Shown one piece after another: positions 1-9,792 of a stretch of 64,000 nt of DNA. Under the pieces are notes generated by a model that saw only the letters and a list, made by a program, of their open reading frames with translations, was not told the DNA's origin and ran no database searches. Position 1 is the stretch's first letter. Every line of letters starts with the position of its first letter. A program made the position numbers and the translations under genes. This DNA comes from Alkalisalibacterium limincola. Lineage in GTDB: Bacteria; Pseudomonadota; Gammaproteobacteria; Xanthomonadales; Xanthomonadaceae. The stretch lies in contig NZ_VRTS01000003.1 of the NCBI RefSeq assembly GCF_008017755.1, forward strand, positions 62,001 through 126,000. The letters are read 5' to 3'.

Positions 1-569
1 CATGCCAGCCCGGCGGTGGCGGCCAGGGCGATGCCGGCCAGCCTGAGCTCCAGCGGCAGCGTCATCCAGCCCTGGTCGCTGGCGTACTTCAGCAGCGCCG
101 CGACCCCGGCGAACAGCACCAGCATGCCGATCTTCACCGGTACGTTGCCCTCGGTGAACCAGCGCCGCACGAACCGCGTCGCGGTGTCGAACATGCCCGG
201 TTGCGACGGCCCCGAGGGCCGTTGGCGTGGCGTCGGAGCAGCCTCGGGTCCGCGAGGGGCGGCTGCGGGCGCCGGGCCTTCGGGCGTGGCAGGCGTATAG
301 GCCGCTGAAGGGCTGGCGGCAGGGGGCGCAGGGGTCTCGCTGGTGCGGGGCGAGACACCCTCCGCGGCAACCGGACGCACGGTGGCGGGCTGAGCCCGGG
401 GCGCGGCGGGTTCCGGTCGCGAGGCCGGGTTCGCCGCGCGCAGGCTGCGCAGCTCCAGTTCCAGCGCCCGCGTCCGCCCGCGCAGCGATCCCAGCTGCAC
501 CAGCACCACCAGCAACAGTACCGGTACCGACACGACAGCCAATACCAGGATGACGACGATGCTTTCCAT
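1..569 (-). CDS. DUF2339 family membrane protein, N-terminal part only
   Basis: The reading frame starts at an ATG at 567-569 and runs off the left edge. About 189 residues are visible. Residues 3-24 are a hydrophobic N-terminal membrane segment, followed by a basic stretch that looks helical. A long Ala/Pro-rich linker covers roughly residues 45-115. After that comes a conserved block (FVRRWFTEGNVPVKIGMLV) leading into two more membrane helices, which is the usual opening of DUF2339, a family of very large polytopic membrane proteins of unknown function. Most of the protein lies outside the window. The plus-strand frames over this stretch lack recognisable sequence and are shadows. Confidence 0.75.
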   Translation of the reverse strand, partial: MESIVVILVLAVVSVPVLLLVVLVQLGSLRGRTRALELELRSLRAANPASRPEPAAPRAQPATVRPVAAEGVSPRTSETPAPPAASPSAAYTPATPEGPAPAAAPRGPEAAPTPRQRPSGPSQPGMFDTATRFVRRWFTEGNVPVKIGMLVLFAGVAALLKYASDQGWMTLPLELRLAGIALAATAGLA

Positions 570-683
570 GGGCCCCCACGCTCCGACCGCCGGCTCCCCC
601 CGGCAGGTGAAGCTTACACAGCCGTTCCGGGCGTCGCTTGCCCCGTCGGCCGCGCATCGCGGGGGGCCGGGCGGGGTCCGGCG

Positions 684-1532
684 CTAGACCTCGGGCGCGG
701 CGAAGGTGTCGCAGCGGGCCGGGTCGCCGACGTCGAAGCCGGTACGGAACCAGCGCACCCGTTGCTCGGAGCTGCCGTGGGTGAACGTATCCGGCACGAT
801 GGTGCCCTGCGACTGCCGCTGCAGCGCGTCATCGCCGATGGCGCTGGCGGTGGCCAGGGCCTGCTCGATCTCGCCCGGCTCGAGCCAGTCGTGCCGGCGC
901 TGCGCGTGATGCGCCCAGACGCCCGCGTAACAGTCCGCCTGCAATTCCTGCCGCACCAGCAGGCCCTGTTCGCCGGACACGTTCTGCCCGCGGCTGCGGG
1001 CCTGGTTCACGCGCTGCGATACACCGGTGAGGTTCTGCACGTGGTGACCCACCTCGTGGGCGATCACGTAGGCTTCGGCGAACTCGCCACCACCACCGAG
1101 GCGACGCTCCATCTCACGGAAGAAGCCCAGGTCGATGTAGACCTGCTGGTCGGCGGGGCAGTAGAAGGGGCCGACCGCCGCATTGGCGCTGCCGCAGGCC
1201 GACGTGACCCGGTCGTTGAACAGCACCAGCCGGGTCGGGGCATAGCGGCTGCCGTTGCGTTCGAACAGCATGGCCCAGACGTCCTCGGTTTCGCCAAGGA
1301 TGGAGGCGATGAACTCGGATGCCTCGTCGTCGATGGGAGCCGAGGTCGTGGTCGTCGACGGGCCCTGCACCTGGCTGAGCAGACCCAGCATCTCCAGCGG
1401 GTTCTTACCCAGGACGAGGCTGATGAGCACCACCACCACCACGCCGCCGATCCCGATGCCGCCGATGCTGCCGGCACTGGCCCCGCGTCGATCCACCACG
1501 TTCTCGCTCTTGCGCGCACGACGCCATTTCAT
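684..1532 (-). CDS. ypfJ: neutral zinc metallopeptidase, YpfJ family
   Basis: A 282-residue membrane-anchored putative metallopeptidase. Residues 29-42 form one membrane helix after a short basic cytoplasmic tail. A Thr-rich linker follows, and the rest should lie in the periplasm. The zinc motif HEVGHH is at about 159-164, and the distal conserved block RQELQADCYAGVWA at about 194-207 supplies the third ligand region, as in the YpfJ/PF04228 family. The frame could be extended upstream to 1859, but the ATG at 1530-1532 has a GGAG seven bases upstream and gives the family's usual N-terminus (basic residues, then the helix). Substrate unknown. Confidence 0.9.
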   Translation of the reverse strand: MKWRRARKSENVVDRRGASAGSIGGIGIGGVVVVVLISLVLGKNPLEMLGLLSQVQGPSTTTTSAPIDDEASEFIASILGETEDVWAMLFERNGSRYAPTRLVLFNDRVTSACGSANAAVGPFYCPADQQVYIDLGFFREMERRLGGGGEFAEAYVIAHEVGHHVQNLTGVSQRVNQARSRGQNVSGEQGLLVRQELQADCYAGVWAHHAQRRHDWLEPGEIEQALATASAIGDDALQRQSQGTIVPDTFTHGSSEQRVRWFRTGFDVGDPARCDTFAAPEV

Positions 1533-1767
1533 TGCTGGTCTCCAGGGGGCATGGCCGCCCCTCGGGGTGGCATGCAGGGTAGTCAACGTGGAATACGGAC
1601 CCGACCAGCCGTTCGGGCAGCCTGCAGGGAATTGAGGGCCCCACGCTGCATCCTGCAATGCCGGGAGGCGTCGTCGCACGGTGGAACCGGCATCCTGCGG
1701 GAGGGCTGCAGGCTGGCACGTGTGCTGCATGGTGCTTTTCGAACCAACGCTACAAGCGAGGCGCACG

Positions 1768-2630
<863 letters not shown>

Positions 2631-2667
2631 GCCCAGTCCTCATCCAGTCCATCCAGGGAGGCCGGAC

Positions 2668-2895
2668 ATGCCCTACGACACGATTTCACAACTTCCCGAT
2701 GCCGTGCGCGACAACCTGCCCAAGCACGGGCAGGAGATCTACAAGAAGGCGTTCAACAGCGCCTGGGACGAGTACGCCGACCCGGATGATCGACGCGGAG
2801 ACGATTCCCGCGAGGAGGTGGCCCACAAGGTGGCCTGGTCCGCGGTGAAGAACGAGTACGAGAAGGACGCCGACGGACGCTGGCAGCGCAAGTGA
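2668..2895 (+). CDS. chaB: ChaB family protein
   Basis: A 75-residue soluble protein with the ChaB signature: LPDAVRDNLPKHGQEIYKKAFNSAW near the N-terminus, then EEVAHKVAWSAVKNEYEKD, ending in a basic WQRK tail. ChaB was named as a regulator of the ChaA cation antiporter in E. coli, but many homologues sit in stress-gene clusters without ChaA, as here. The ATG at 2668 follows a GGGAGG stretch by seven bases. It is 37 bases after the dehydrogenase and 52 bases before the next gene, so the three may be co-transcribed. Confidence 0.88.
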   Translation: MPYDTISQLPDAVRDNLPKHGQEIYKKAFNSAWDEYADPDDRRGDDSREEVAHKVAWSAVKNEYEKDADGRWQRK

Positions 2896-2947
2896 AGCCA
2901 GTGGGAACGGCCCACTCCCCCCACTTTCGATGAGATGAGGAATCCGC

Positions 2948-3238
2948 ATGGACATGCTGCGCGTACGTATATCCGGGCCCCGGTCGGTCGTCGACCAGCT
3001 CGTCTTCCTGCTCGGTGACATCCAGGGCGTCGAACGCGTCGAGGTGATCGACGACCTGATGCCGCACATGGATGACGAGGACTCCAGTTCGGCTGGTCTC
3101 GCCGAGAACCAGGGCGACGAGGTGGCCCAGGTGGAGATCGAGGCCGAGGACGAGGCCACGCTCGTGCGGGCCCGGGACCTCGCGTTCGAGGGCGCGCGTC
3201 GGGCTGGCCTGGCCCTGGAGGTCGTCGAGGAGTTCTGA
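2948..3238 (+). CDS. small acidic conserved protein of unknown function
   Basis: A 96-residue protein with no signal peptide or membrane segment. It alternates beta-like and helical stretches (MLRVRISGPRSVVDQLVFLL, then VERVEVIDDLMP), contains a strongly acidic middle (MDDEDSSS..), and ends in a helix with VEEF. The pattern recalls small ferredoxin-like alpha/beta folds, but I do not recognise a named family. The start at 2948 has GATGAGG upstream. It is the last plus-strand gene of the dehydrogenase-ChaB block and ends at a strong hairpin, facing katE. Confidence 0.7.
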   Translation: MDMLRVRISGPRSVVDQLVFLLGDIQGVERVEVIDDLMPHMDDEDSSSAGLAENQGDEVAQVEIEAEDEATLVRARDLAFEGARRAGLALEVVEEF

Positions 3239-3244
3239 ATCCGA

Positions 3245-3274
3245 CCCCGCGGGCGGTGCTCGCCGCCCGCGGGG
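3245..3274. terminator. bidirectional hairpin terminator between two convergent genes
   Basis: A perfect 12-bp stem (CCCCGCGGGCGG with its complement) encloses a six-base loop. It fills the 45-base gap between the end of the small acidic protein (3238) and the end of katE (3284). There is no long U tract, as is common in very GC-rich genomes. Position and symmetry indicate that it stops transcription from both sides. Confidence 0.75.
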
Positions 3275-3283
3275 CCGGGGCAT

Positions 3284-5392
3284 TCAGGCCAGCAGCCTGA
3301 GCTTCGGCTCGCGATCCCACTGGCGGGTCTTGGCGGCCTTGATGAAGCCCTTGGTGTCGGAGGCCTTCACCACGCCGGCATCGGGGTCGATGCCGCCGGC
3401 ATCCAGCACCGCCTTCGCGCCGGCGTCGAAGGCGATCGCCTTGAGGTGGCCGAACGCGTCGCGCACGAAATCCACCGCCGCCGCTTCGCGTGCCAGCTGC
3501 TTCCCCGCCTTCTCCGACAGCACGACCGCGACGGCATCGAACACGGTCGAGGGCGTGCCGGCGAGCTGGCCGTCGGCGGGCATGCGCTTGCCGTCCGACA
3601 GCTTCGCGCCACCGAGTTTCGGCGCCACGATCTTGACCATGGCGCCGGCATCCGCGGCCGCCTTCTTCAGGGCCGACACGGCACCGGCGTCGGACCCGTC
3701 GTCGACCAGTATCCCGACGGCACGCCCTTCGAGCGTCGACTTCATGCGCCCGATGATCTGCAATGCGGGCGATTCGGGCATGTCGTGCGGCTTGAACTTC
3801 GCCGGCGGAGCCGGGGGCAGGGCATCCATGCCCAGGCCGTCCGCGACCCGCTTGGCCAGCCCCGGGTCGACATGACGCAGGTGGCCCACGATCGCTTCGC
3901 GCACGTGGGCGGTACCGACCTTGGAAAGTTCGAAAACCAGCGCCGAAGCCATGTGCGCCTGCTCGATGCTGGTCTGGCTACGGAAGAACAGCCGGGCCTG
4001 TGAGTAGTGGTCGGCGAAGCTCTCGGGCCTGACGCGTCCCTTGCCGGCGTCCTCGCTGCGCGTGGCGTGGTGGCGATAGCCTTCCTTCGCTTCCCGTGGC
4101 GCATCGGACTGCAGGGAACTGGGCTCGTAGTTCACCCGGCCCTTGGGCACGTTCATCTGCATGTGGCCGTCGCGCTGCAGGTTGGCGAACGGACACTTCG
4201 GCGCGTTGATCGGGATCTGGTGGAAGTTCGGGCCACCAAGCCGCGACAGCTGCGTGTCGAGGTAGGAGAACAGTCGCCCCTGCAGCAGCGGATCATTGCT
4301 GAAGTCGATGCCCGGGACGATGTTCGCAGGGCAATAGGCCACCTGTTCGGTCTCGGCGAAGAAGTTGTCGGGCCAGCGGTCCAGCACCATGCGACCGATC
4401 ATCGTCAACGGAACGACCTCCTCCGGGATCAGCTTGGTCGGGTCGAGGTGGTCGAAGTCGAACTCGTCGGCTTCCTCCTCCGTGAACAGCTGCACGCCGA
4501 GCTCCCACTCCGGGTATTGGCCGGCCTGGATCGCCTCGAACAGGTCGCGGCGGTGGAAGTCGTTGTCGGCCGCCTGCAGCTTGAGCGCCTCGTCCCATAC
4601 CGTGGACTGGATGCCGAGCTTCGGGCGCCAGTGGAACTTCACGAAGGTGGAGTTCCCCTTGGCGTCGAGCAGGCGGAAGCTGTGCACGCCGAAGCCTTCG
4701 ATGGTGCGCAGCGAACGCGGGATCGTCCGGTCGCTCATCGCCCACATGATCATGTGCATGGCTTCGGGCGTGAGCGAGATGAAGTCCCAGAACGTGTCGT
4801 GTGCGCTGCCGGCCTGCGGGAAGCCGCGGTCGGGCTCCATCTTCACCGAGTGCACCACGTCGGGGAACTTCATCGCGTCCTGGATGAAGAAGACCGGGAT
4901 GTTGTTTCCGACCAGGTCCCAGTTGCCTTCCTTGGTGTAGAACTTCACCGCGAACCCGCGCACGTCGCGTGGCGTGTCGACCGAGCCGGCCCCGCCTGCC
5001 ACGGTGGAGAAACGGGTGAACACCGGGGTCTTGACGCCAACCTCGGTCAGGATCTTCGCGGTGGTGTACTTCTTGAGCGACTTCGTCAGCTCGAAATAGC
5101 CGTGCGCCGCCGAGCCGCGGGCGTGGACGATGCGCTCGGGAATGCGCTCGTGGTCGAAGTGGGTGATCTTCTCGCGGAGGATGAAATCCTCCAGCAGGGT
5201 GGGGCCGCGCGGCTCGGGCCGCAGGGAGTTCTGGTTGTCGGGCACCGGGATGCCCTGGTTGGTGGTGAGCGGCGGATGCTTGCCCGACGCCTTGCGATGG
5301 AGTTCGCCACCATTTCCGATGCTGTCGGATCCCGACGTGCCTGGGCCGGCGGACTTCTTCGTCGACGTGCCGGGTGCCTTGCGACTGGCCAT
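3284..5392 (-). CDS. katE: catalase HPII (large-subunit, monofunctional heme catalase)
   Basis: A 702-residue catalase that converts hydrogen peroxide to water and oxygen. The N-terminal extension is Lys/Gly/Ser-rich (residues 1-40). The catalytic His is at about 90 in [15 protein letters not shown], the catalytic Asn lies in [11 protein letters not shown] at about 163, and the proximal heme-ligand Tyr is at about 377 in [18 protein letters not shown]. Residues from about 545 form the flavodoxin/class-I-amidotransferase-like C-terminal domain specific to large-subunit catalases ([20 protein letters not shown]). The frame extends to 5458, but the ATG at 5390-5392 has AAGGAG seven bases upstream. 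Its neighbours (dehydrogenase, ChaB) fit stationary-phase or general stress regulation. I infer that regulation from context; no promoter motif is proven. Confidence 0.95.
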   Translation of the reverse strand: MASRKAPGTSTKKSAGPGTSGSDSIGNGGELHRKASGKHPPLTTNQGIPVPDNQNSLRPEPRGPTLLEDFILREKITHFDHERIPERIVHARGSAAHGYFELTKSLKKYTTAKILTEVGVKTPVFTRFSTVAGGAGSVDTPRDVRGFAVKFYTKEGNWDLVGNNIPVFFIQDAMKFPDVVHSVKMEPDRGFPQAGSAHDTFWDFISLTPEAMHMIMWAMSDRTIPRSLRTIEGFGVHSFRLLDAKGNSTFVKFHWRPKLGIQSTVWDEALKLQAADNDFHRRDLFEAIQAGQYPEWELGVQLFTEEEADEFDFDHLDPTKLIPEEVVPLTMIGRMVLDRWPDNFFAETEQVAYCPANIVPGIDFSNDPLLQGRLFSYLDTQLSRLGGPNFHQIPINAPKCPFANLQRDGHMQMNVPKGRVNYEPSSLQSDAPREAKEGYRHHATRSEDAGKGRVRPESFADHYSQARLFFRSQTSIEQAHMASALVFELSKVGTAHVREAIVGHLRHVDPGLAKRVADGLGMDALPPAPPAKFKPHDMPESPALQIIGRMKSTLEGRAVGILVDDGSDAGAVSALKKAAADAGAMVKIVAPKLGGAKLSDGKRMPADGQLAGTPSTVFDAVAVVLSEKAGKQLAREAAAVDFVRDAFGHLKAIAFDAGAKAVLDAGGIDPDAGVVKASDTKGFIKAAKTRQWDREPKLRLLA

Positions 5393-5847
5393 GCGCTCGC
5401 TCCTTGCGATTGGGGGGACTCCCCATCGTCTCCACCGGTCCGTTAACTCGCCGTGCAAGTCGCAGCCGGCGAGCGCCCGATCTCATGGTGCAGCGCGGCA
5501 TGCCGGTGCCTCTTTCCCAGCGGGGCATCCCAGCCCCGGCTGGCCTGCAGGTGCCGGAAATGTTAGGCTTCCGGCCATGTTCGATTCGTTCGAAATGCAG
5601 ACCGCATCTGCATCGTAGTCCCGGACAGACCGCAGGCTCGCCATTGCCGAGCCCCGAGATGCGTCGCTAGACCCGGTGAGGGGTCGCAACGCAAGGCCGC
5701 GGTCTCCCGCCTCCGGGATCCGACTCCAAAATTCAATGCGAGGGCGATCCGTAGCGCTCGACAAGGACGTTTGGCTCGGCCAGGGGATGCTGCGCTGCAT
5801 CATCTCCAGCCCTCCCTCCATGCAACTCCAGGGGAGATATCCGCACC
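5393..5847. other. 455-base divergent intergenic region with inverted repeats
   Basis: This is the only gene-free stretch longer than 300 bases. It separates divergent katE and proB, so it should hold both promoters. No open frame in it looks coding. Structures visible include a perfect 7-bp inverted repeat with a 9-base loop (GCCGGAA/TTCCGGC, 5553-5575), a GACCC/GGGTC hairpin at 5670-5685 followed by GCAACGCAAGGCC, and a GATGC/GCATC hairpin at about 5786-5801. A structured proB leader is possible, but I cannot match it to a known riboswitch. The proB ribosome site is GGGGAG around 5831-5836. Confidence 0.5.
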
Positions 5848-7071
5848 ATGACTTCAGCTTTTCCCGCACAAACCCTTCCGCGCTGGCGGCGAGCCGTGAT
5901 CAAGGTGGGCAGCAGCCTGTTGAGCGATGGCCAGGGCGGGCTGGGCAAGCAGAATGCAGCGGCGCTGGCCAGCCTGATCTCGCGCTTCCATGCGCAGGGT
6001 CGCGAGGTGCTGCTGGTGTCCTCCGGGGCGGTGGCCGCCGGACGTGGCCTGGCCGCCAACGCCGGAGGTGACCTCGGACAGCGCCAGGCGCTGGCGGCTT
6101 TGGGCCAGGTGCCGATGCTGTCGCTTTGGCAGGGCCTCGTGGAACGCCCCGTCGCGCAGGTCCTGTTGAGCCACGACGACCTGTGCAATCGCCGACGCTA
6201 CCTCAACGCCCGCTCCACGCTGTGCGAGCTGATGAAGCTCGGGGCGCTGCCGATCGTCAACGAGAACGACACCGTGGCGATCGACGAACTCAAGCTGGGC
6301 GACAACGACAACCTGGCCGCTGCCGTGGCCACGCTGGTCGGGGCGGACATCCTGATGATCGCGACCGACATCGAGGGCCTCTACACCGGGCACCCCACCC
6401 GCGACCCCGAGGCGCGGCCGGTGCCGCGGCTGGAGGAGATCACCCCCGAGGCGATGCTGATGGCCCAGGGTGGGGCGGGTTCGCTCGGCACCGGTGGCAT
6501 GTACACGAAGCTCGAGGCGGCCATCAAGGCCGCGGCCGCGGGCATCGACACGGCACTGTTCTGCGGCCACGACCACGAGACCGTGGCGGCGCTCGGCGAG
6601 GATCGCCTGCGTGGCACCTTCATTCCCGCCCATGGCGAGCGCCTGGATGCGCGCAAGCTGTGGCTTCGCCATACCCCGCCCAGCGGCGGTGCGATCCGGG
6701 TCGATGATGGCGCGGTCGAGGCCCTGCTGGAGCAGGGTGGATCGCTGCTTCCCGGTGGGGTGGTTGCCGTGGAGGGCGACTTCACCACGATGGCGATGGT
6801 CGACGTGCTCCCGAAGCATGGCCACGGGCGCATCGCCCGGGGCCTGGTGCAATACCGCTCCGACGACCTCAAGCGCATCGTTGGCCTGCACAGCAGCGAG
6901 ATCGAGCCGGCGCTGGGCTTCAGCAACTGCGAGTCCGTCATCCGTCGCGAAGACATGGTGCTGCTCAGCGAGGCGGCTGCCGCACCCACGCCGGAGCTCT
7001 TCATGGCCTGCATGACCGGCCCCGCACGCCCGGAGCGCACCCCCGACACCCTACTGGAGACCGTCCGATGA
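5848..7071 (+). CDS. proB: glutamate 5-kinase
   Basis: A 407-residue enzyme that phosphorylates L-glutamate with ATP, the first step of proline synthesis. The amino-acid kinase domain opens with [13 protein letters not shown] at about 16-28 and contains [25 protein letters not shown] and the [12 protein letters not shown] segment at about 214-225. A C-terminal PUA domain follows from about 275 ([20 protein letters not shown]), the full two-domain form seen in E. coli. ProB is normally feedback-inhibited by proline. The stop overlaps the proA start by four bases (ATGA), so the two are translationally coupled. Confidence 0.96.
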   Translation: MTSAFPAQTLPRWRRAVIKVGSSLLSDGQGGLGKQNAAALASLISRFHAQGREVLLVSSGAVAAGRGLAANAGGDLGQRQALAALGQVPMLSLWQGLVERPVAQVLLSHDDLCNRRRYLNARSTLCELMKLGALPIVNENDTVAIDELKLGDNDNLAAAVATLVGADILMIATDIEGLYTGHPTRDPEARPVPRLEEITPEAMLMAQGGAGSLGTGGMYTKLEAAIKAAAAGIDTALFCGHDHETVAALGEDRLRGTFIPAHGERLDARKLWLRHTPPSGGAIRVDDGAVEALLEQGGSLLPGGVVAVEGDFTTMAMVDVLPKHGHGRIARGLVQYRSDDLKRIVGLHSSEIEPALGFSNCESVIRREDMVLLSEAAAAPTPELFMACMTGPARPERTPDTLLETVR

Positions 7072-8330
7072 CAGGTTACGTACGCAATCTGGCCGAGCGC
7101 GCGCGCTTGGCCCAGCGCGAGATCGCCGCGCTTGATTCACCGTCCCGCGTGGCGCTGCTCGAGGCCATGGCCGATGCCGTCGATGCGGGCCGCCAGGACA
7201 TCCTCGACGCGAACGCGAAGGACATGTCCCGGGCCGAAGGCAAGGGCACCCAGGGGGCGATGCTGGATCGCCTGAAGCTGGATTCCGCGCGCGTGGACGG
7301 CATCGTCCAGGCCTTGCGTGAGGTGGCGCAGTTGCCCGATCCGGTGGGCGAGGTGACGCGCAGCGAGGAACGCCCCAATGGCCTGCGGGTGGAGAAGGTG
7401 CGCATCCCGCTCGGCCTCATCGCGATGATCTATGAGGCACGCCCGAACGTGACGGCCGACGCGGCGGCGCTCTGCCTGCGTGCCGGCAACGCGGTGCTGC
7501 TGCGGGGCGGCTCGGAGGCCTGCGACTCCAATGTCGCCATTGCGCGCTGCCTGCACCGCGCGCTCGAGTCCCGCGGCCTGCCCCCCGAGGCGGTCTCGCT
7601 GATCGAGGACACCGGGCGCGAGCATGTGCTGGAGCTGCTGCAACTCAGTGACCTGATCGACCTGGCGATTCCACGGGGTGGCGAGAAGCTGATCCACTTC
7701 GTTGCCGAGAACGCACGCGTGCCGGTGATCAAGCACTACAAGGGCGTGTGCCACCTTTACGTGGACAGGGCCGCCGACCCCGACGTGGCCACCCGCCTGG
7801 CCATCGACGGCAAGCTGTCGCGCCCCGGCGTGTGCAATGCGCTGGAGACGATGCTGGTGCATGCCGACATGGCGGCCGACTGGCTGCCCACGGCGCTGGC
7901 CGGACTGGCATCGCGCGGTGCCGAGATCCGTGGCTGCGAGAGGACGCGCAAGGCATTTCCCGAAGCCCGGGCTGCCAGTGACGCGGATTGGGATGCGGAA
8001 TACCTTTCGCCGATCCTCTCGGTGCGCGTCGTGGATTCGATCGAGGACGCGATCGCCCACATCCAGCGGCATACCTCCGACCATACGGAAGTGATCGCGA
8101 CCGCGGACGACCAGGCTGCCGAGCACTTCATCCGCGCCGTGCGCAGTTCGGCGGTGTCGGTGAATGCCTCATCGCGCTTCAACGACGGCGGCGCACTCGG
8201 GCTGGGTGCGGAAATCGGGATCTCCACGACCCGCCTGCACTCCTACGGCCCGATGGGCCTGGAGTCGCTGACCATCGAGCGCTACGTCCTGCGCGGGCAG
8301 GGCCACGTGCGCCATCCCGACCTGCAATAG
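7068..8330 (+). CDS. proA: glutamate-5-semialdehyde dehydrogenase (gamma-glutamyl phosphate reductase)
   Basis: A 420-residue cytosolic enzyme that reduces gamma-glutamyl phosphate with NADPH to the semialdehyde, the second step of proline synthesis, directly after ProB. Family blocks are continuous: [33 protein letters not shown], and the catalytic Cys region [16 protein letters not shown] at about 254-269. The end is typical ([23 protein letters not shown]). The ATG lies in the ATGA overlap with proB. A hairpin follows the stop, closing a two-gene operon. Confidence 0.96.
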   Translation: MTGYVRNLAERARLAQREIAALDSPSRVALLEAMADAVDAGRQDILDANAKDMSRAEGKGTQGAMLDRLKLDSARVDGIVQALREVAQLPDPVGEVTRSEERPNGLRVEKVRIPLGLIAMIYEARPNVTADAAALCLRAGNAVLLRGGSEACDSNVAIARCLHRALESRGLPPEAVSLIEDTGREHVLELLQLSDLIDLAIPRGGEKLIHFVAENARVPVIKHYKGVCHLYVDRAADPDVATRLAIDGKLSRPGVCNALETMLVHADMAADWLPTALAGLASRGAEIRGCERTRKAFPEARAASDADWDAEYLSPILSVRVVDSIEDAIAHIQRHTSDHTEVIATADDQAAEHFIRAVRSSAVSVNASSRFNDGGALGLGAEIGISTTRLHSYGPMGLESLTIERYVLRGQGHVRHPDLQ

Positions 8331-8336
8331 CGGCTT

Positions 8337-8363
8337 GCCGGGGCTGCACCGGTCGGCCCCGGC
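8337..8363 (+). terminator. hairpin terminator after proBA
   Basis: A GCCGGGGC/GCCCCGGC stem (8 bp, perfect) with an 11-base loop begins six bases after the proA stop. There is no U tract. Its place at the end of the proBA operon and before the next promoter region supports a terminator role. Confidence 0.5.
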
Positions 8364-8420
8364 TCGCGGACTGTTCATCCGCGTCGCGATACATTGGGGT
8401 CGCACGGGCAGGAGGATCCG

Positions 8421-8687
8421 ATGGCTACTGGTTGGGCTGGCGACGGGGCGGTGCAGGATCAGATCGACGCGACGGTGAAGGACGCGATCAAGCGTGCCCG
8501 CAGCCAGTTGCGCGAGGGCCCTGGTCGCACGCACTGCGAAGAATGCGAAGCACCGATCCCCGAGGCCCGTCGCAAGGCGGTCCCGGGCGTCCGCCTGTGC
8601 GTGGCCTGCCAGGAGGCCGAGGATCGCGACGGCGCCGCAGGCACCGGGTACAACCGCCGCGGGAGCAAGGACAGCCAGTTGCGTTAG
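8421..8687 (+). CDS. small DksA/TraR-type zinc-finger protein
   Basis: An 88-residue protein with the DksA/TraR finger CEECEAPIPEARRKAVPGVRLCVACQ, i.e. C-x2-C...C-x2-C, preceded by a short acidic helix. It resembles YbiI and other short DksA-like proteins that may bind RNA polymerase through the secondary channel. It lacks the long coiled coil of DksA, so ppGpp co-regulation cannot be assumed. The frame starts at 8394, but ATG 8421 has AGGAGG at 8410-8415 just upstream. A TACATT -10-like box lies at 8390-8395. Confidence 0.85.
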   Translation: MATGWAGDGAVQDQIDATVKDAIKRARSQLREGPGRTHCEECEAPIPEARRKAVPGVRLCVACQEAEDRDGAAGTGYNRRGSKDSQLR

Positions 8688-8711
8688 GTCCCCCGGGCCC
8701 GCCCAAGGGTG

Positions 8712-9050
8712 TCAGATCAGCTTCAGCGCCACGGTCTTGGCATTGTCGCGGGCGTAGTTCTCGCGCTCGGCGACGCAGTAGGCGCTGCCCATGGCGAACT
8801 TCCGGCACACGCCGGGGCGGTCCTCGTAGATGCCGCAGCGCATGTGCCGCTGGTCGACCGCGACGCACCAGCCGTCCTCGTCCCGGGCCATCACCTCCAG
8901 GCCCTCCTTGTTGCGCGTCACCATGTGCCGCGGAACGCCGCGGTCCTCGGGCATGACCATGACGGTCAGGCGGCAGCAGACCGCATCGCAGCGGCTGCAG
9001 GAAACGGTGGAGTCGATGCAGGTGAGGTCGTCGACGCTGTACTGGCTCAT
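8712..9050 (-). CDS. YkgJ family cysteine-cluster protein
   Basis: A 112-residue cytosolic protein rich in cysteines arranged as in the YkgJ/CxxCxxCC family (probable Fe-S or zinc cluster). An SCSRCDAVCCR block lies near residue 20, then MRCGIYEDRPGVCRKFAMGSAYC. The function of the family is not established. The frame could extend upstream to 9203, but that part is low-complexity Pro/Ala. ATG 9048-9050 gives the conserved start. A tract of ten C on the coding strand lies 32-41 bases upstream of the start. It converges with the DksA-like gene. Confidence 0.85.
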   Translation of the reverse strand: MSQYSVDDLTCIDSTVSCSRCDAVCCRLTVMVMPEDRGVPRHMVTRNKEGLEVMARDEDGWCVAVDQRHMRCGIYEDRPGVCRKFAMGSAYCVAERENYARDNAKTVALKLI

Positions 9051-9081
9051 AAGGGGATCCGAAGGTGCCGGGGTGGCCAAT

Positions 9082-9091
9082 GGGGGGGGGG
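9082..9091. repeat. homopolymer tract of ten G
   Basis: Ten consecutive G on the plus strand sit in the promoter region of the YkgJ-like gene. It is the longest homopolymer I noticed in the window. Such tracts slip during replication and are also the commonest site of sequencing indels, and this window shows other signs of indel error. Confidence 0.85.
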
Positions 9092-9288
9092 CGGATCCAC
9101 GCCGGAACCCCGGCACGGCAGGCGCGGGCGGCGTTGCGGGTCTTTTCGCAGGCAGGGGCGTGGTCGCCGGTGCAAGGCACCGGGCCGGGATGCCCGGGTC
9201 CATGCTACGCCAACCCCGCAGGCATGCCAGAAAACCGGCGCGCGGTGTTCAGGTGGGGTTGGCGCTCACGGCCGGCCCACCTTCGCAT

Positions 9289-9678
9289 TCACGTCGATCC
9301 GGGATCCTGCTTCGCGAGCGGCCCGGACCGCTTCCTGCCGGGCTGCCAGGGCAGATGGCCGTCGATCTCCAGGTGCAGGGAGAACACCAGGAAGGTGCGG
9401 ATCACAACGATCAGGCCCAGCTCCAGGAGGCTGGAGATCGAGTAGTCCATCGTGACCGTCTTGATGATGTCGGCCGCGACAAGGAACTCCAGGCCGAGGA
9501 TCAGGCCGCGCACGCTTCGCCGGCGGTACTGCAGGTAGGCGGCGTGGGTGGTTTGCCGGCGAAAGCGGAAGAGCCACTGGACGGTCGCGATGATGAATCC
9601 GATCACGATCACGGCCACCCCCGTGAGCTCCAGGAAGGTGATCACCGTTTCTATGATCGGTACGAATCGATCGCCCAT
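9289..9678 (-). CDS. DUF1622 family integral membrane protein
   Basis: A 129-residue protein with three predicted membrane helices: residues about 10-33 (ITFLELTGVAVIVIGFIIAT), about 57-75 (LILGLEFLVAADIIKTVTM) and about 82-100 (SLLELGLIVVIRTFLVFSLH). The HAAYLQYRRRSVRGLILGLEF segment between helices 1 and 2 is characteristic of DUF1622. Function unknown. ATG at 9676-9678. It stands alone on the minus strand, 238 bases upstream of the YkgJ-like gene. Confidence 0.82.
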   Translation of the reverse strand: MGDRFVPIIETVITFLELTGVAVIVIGFIIATVQWLFRFRRQTTHAAYLQYRRRSVRGLILGLEFLVAADIIKTVTMDYSISSLLELGLIVVIRTFLVFSLHLEIDGHLPWQPGRKRSGPLAKQDPGST

Positions 9679-9792
9679 GGCCTTGCCCCGCCTCGTGGTG
9701 CCGGCGCGTCGCCGGCTCCGCCAAGGGTGCCCGCCGCAGGGGTGTCGCGTCGAGCCTTGCGATGAAAGTGCCTGCGTGGAGCAGCCGCGCGC

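Noticed and set aside
5660-5720. Cyclic-di-GMP (GEMM) riboswitch upstream of proB
   Set aside because: A hairpin followed by ACGCAAGGCC resembles part of the motif, but the conserved segment before the hairpin and the second conserved stem are missing, and proline synthesis is not a known target.
5483-5869. A 128-codon minus-strand frame in the katE-proB gap
   Set aside because: It overlaps the proB start, has no conserved-looking segments and its codon third positions do not follow the local GC bias.
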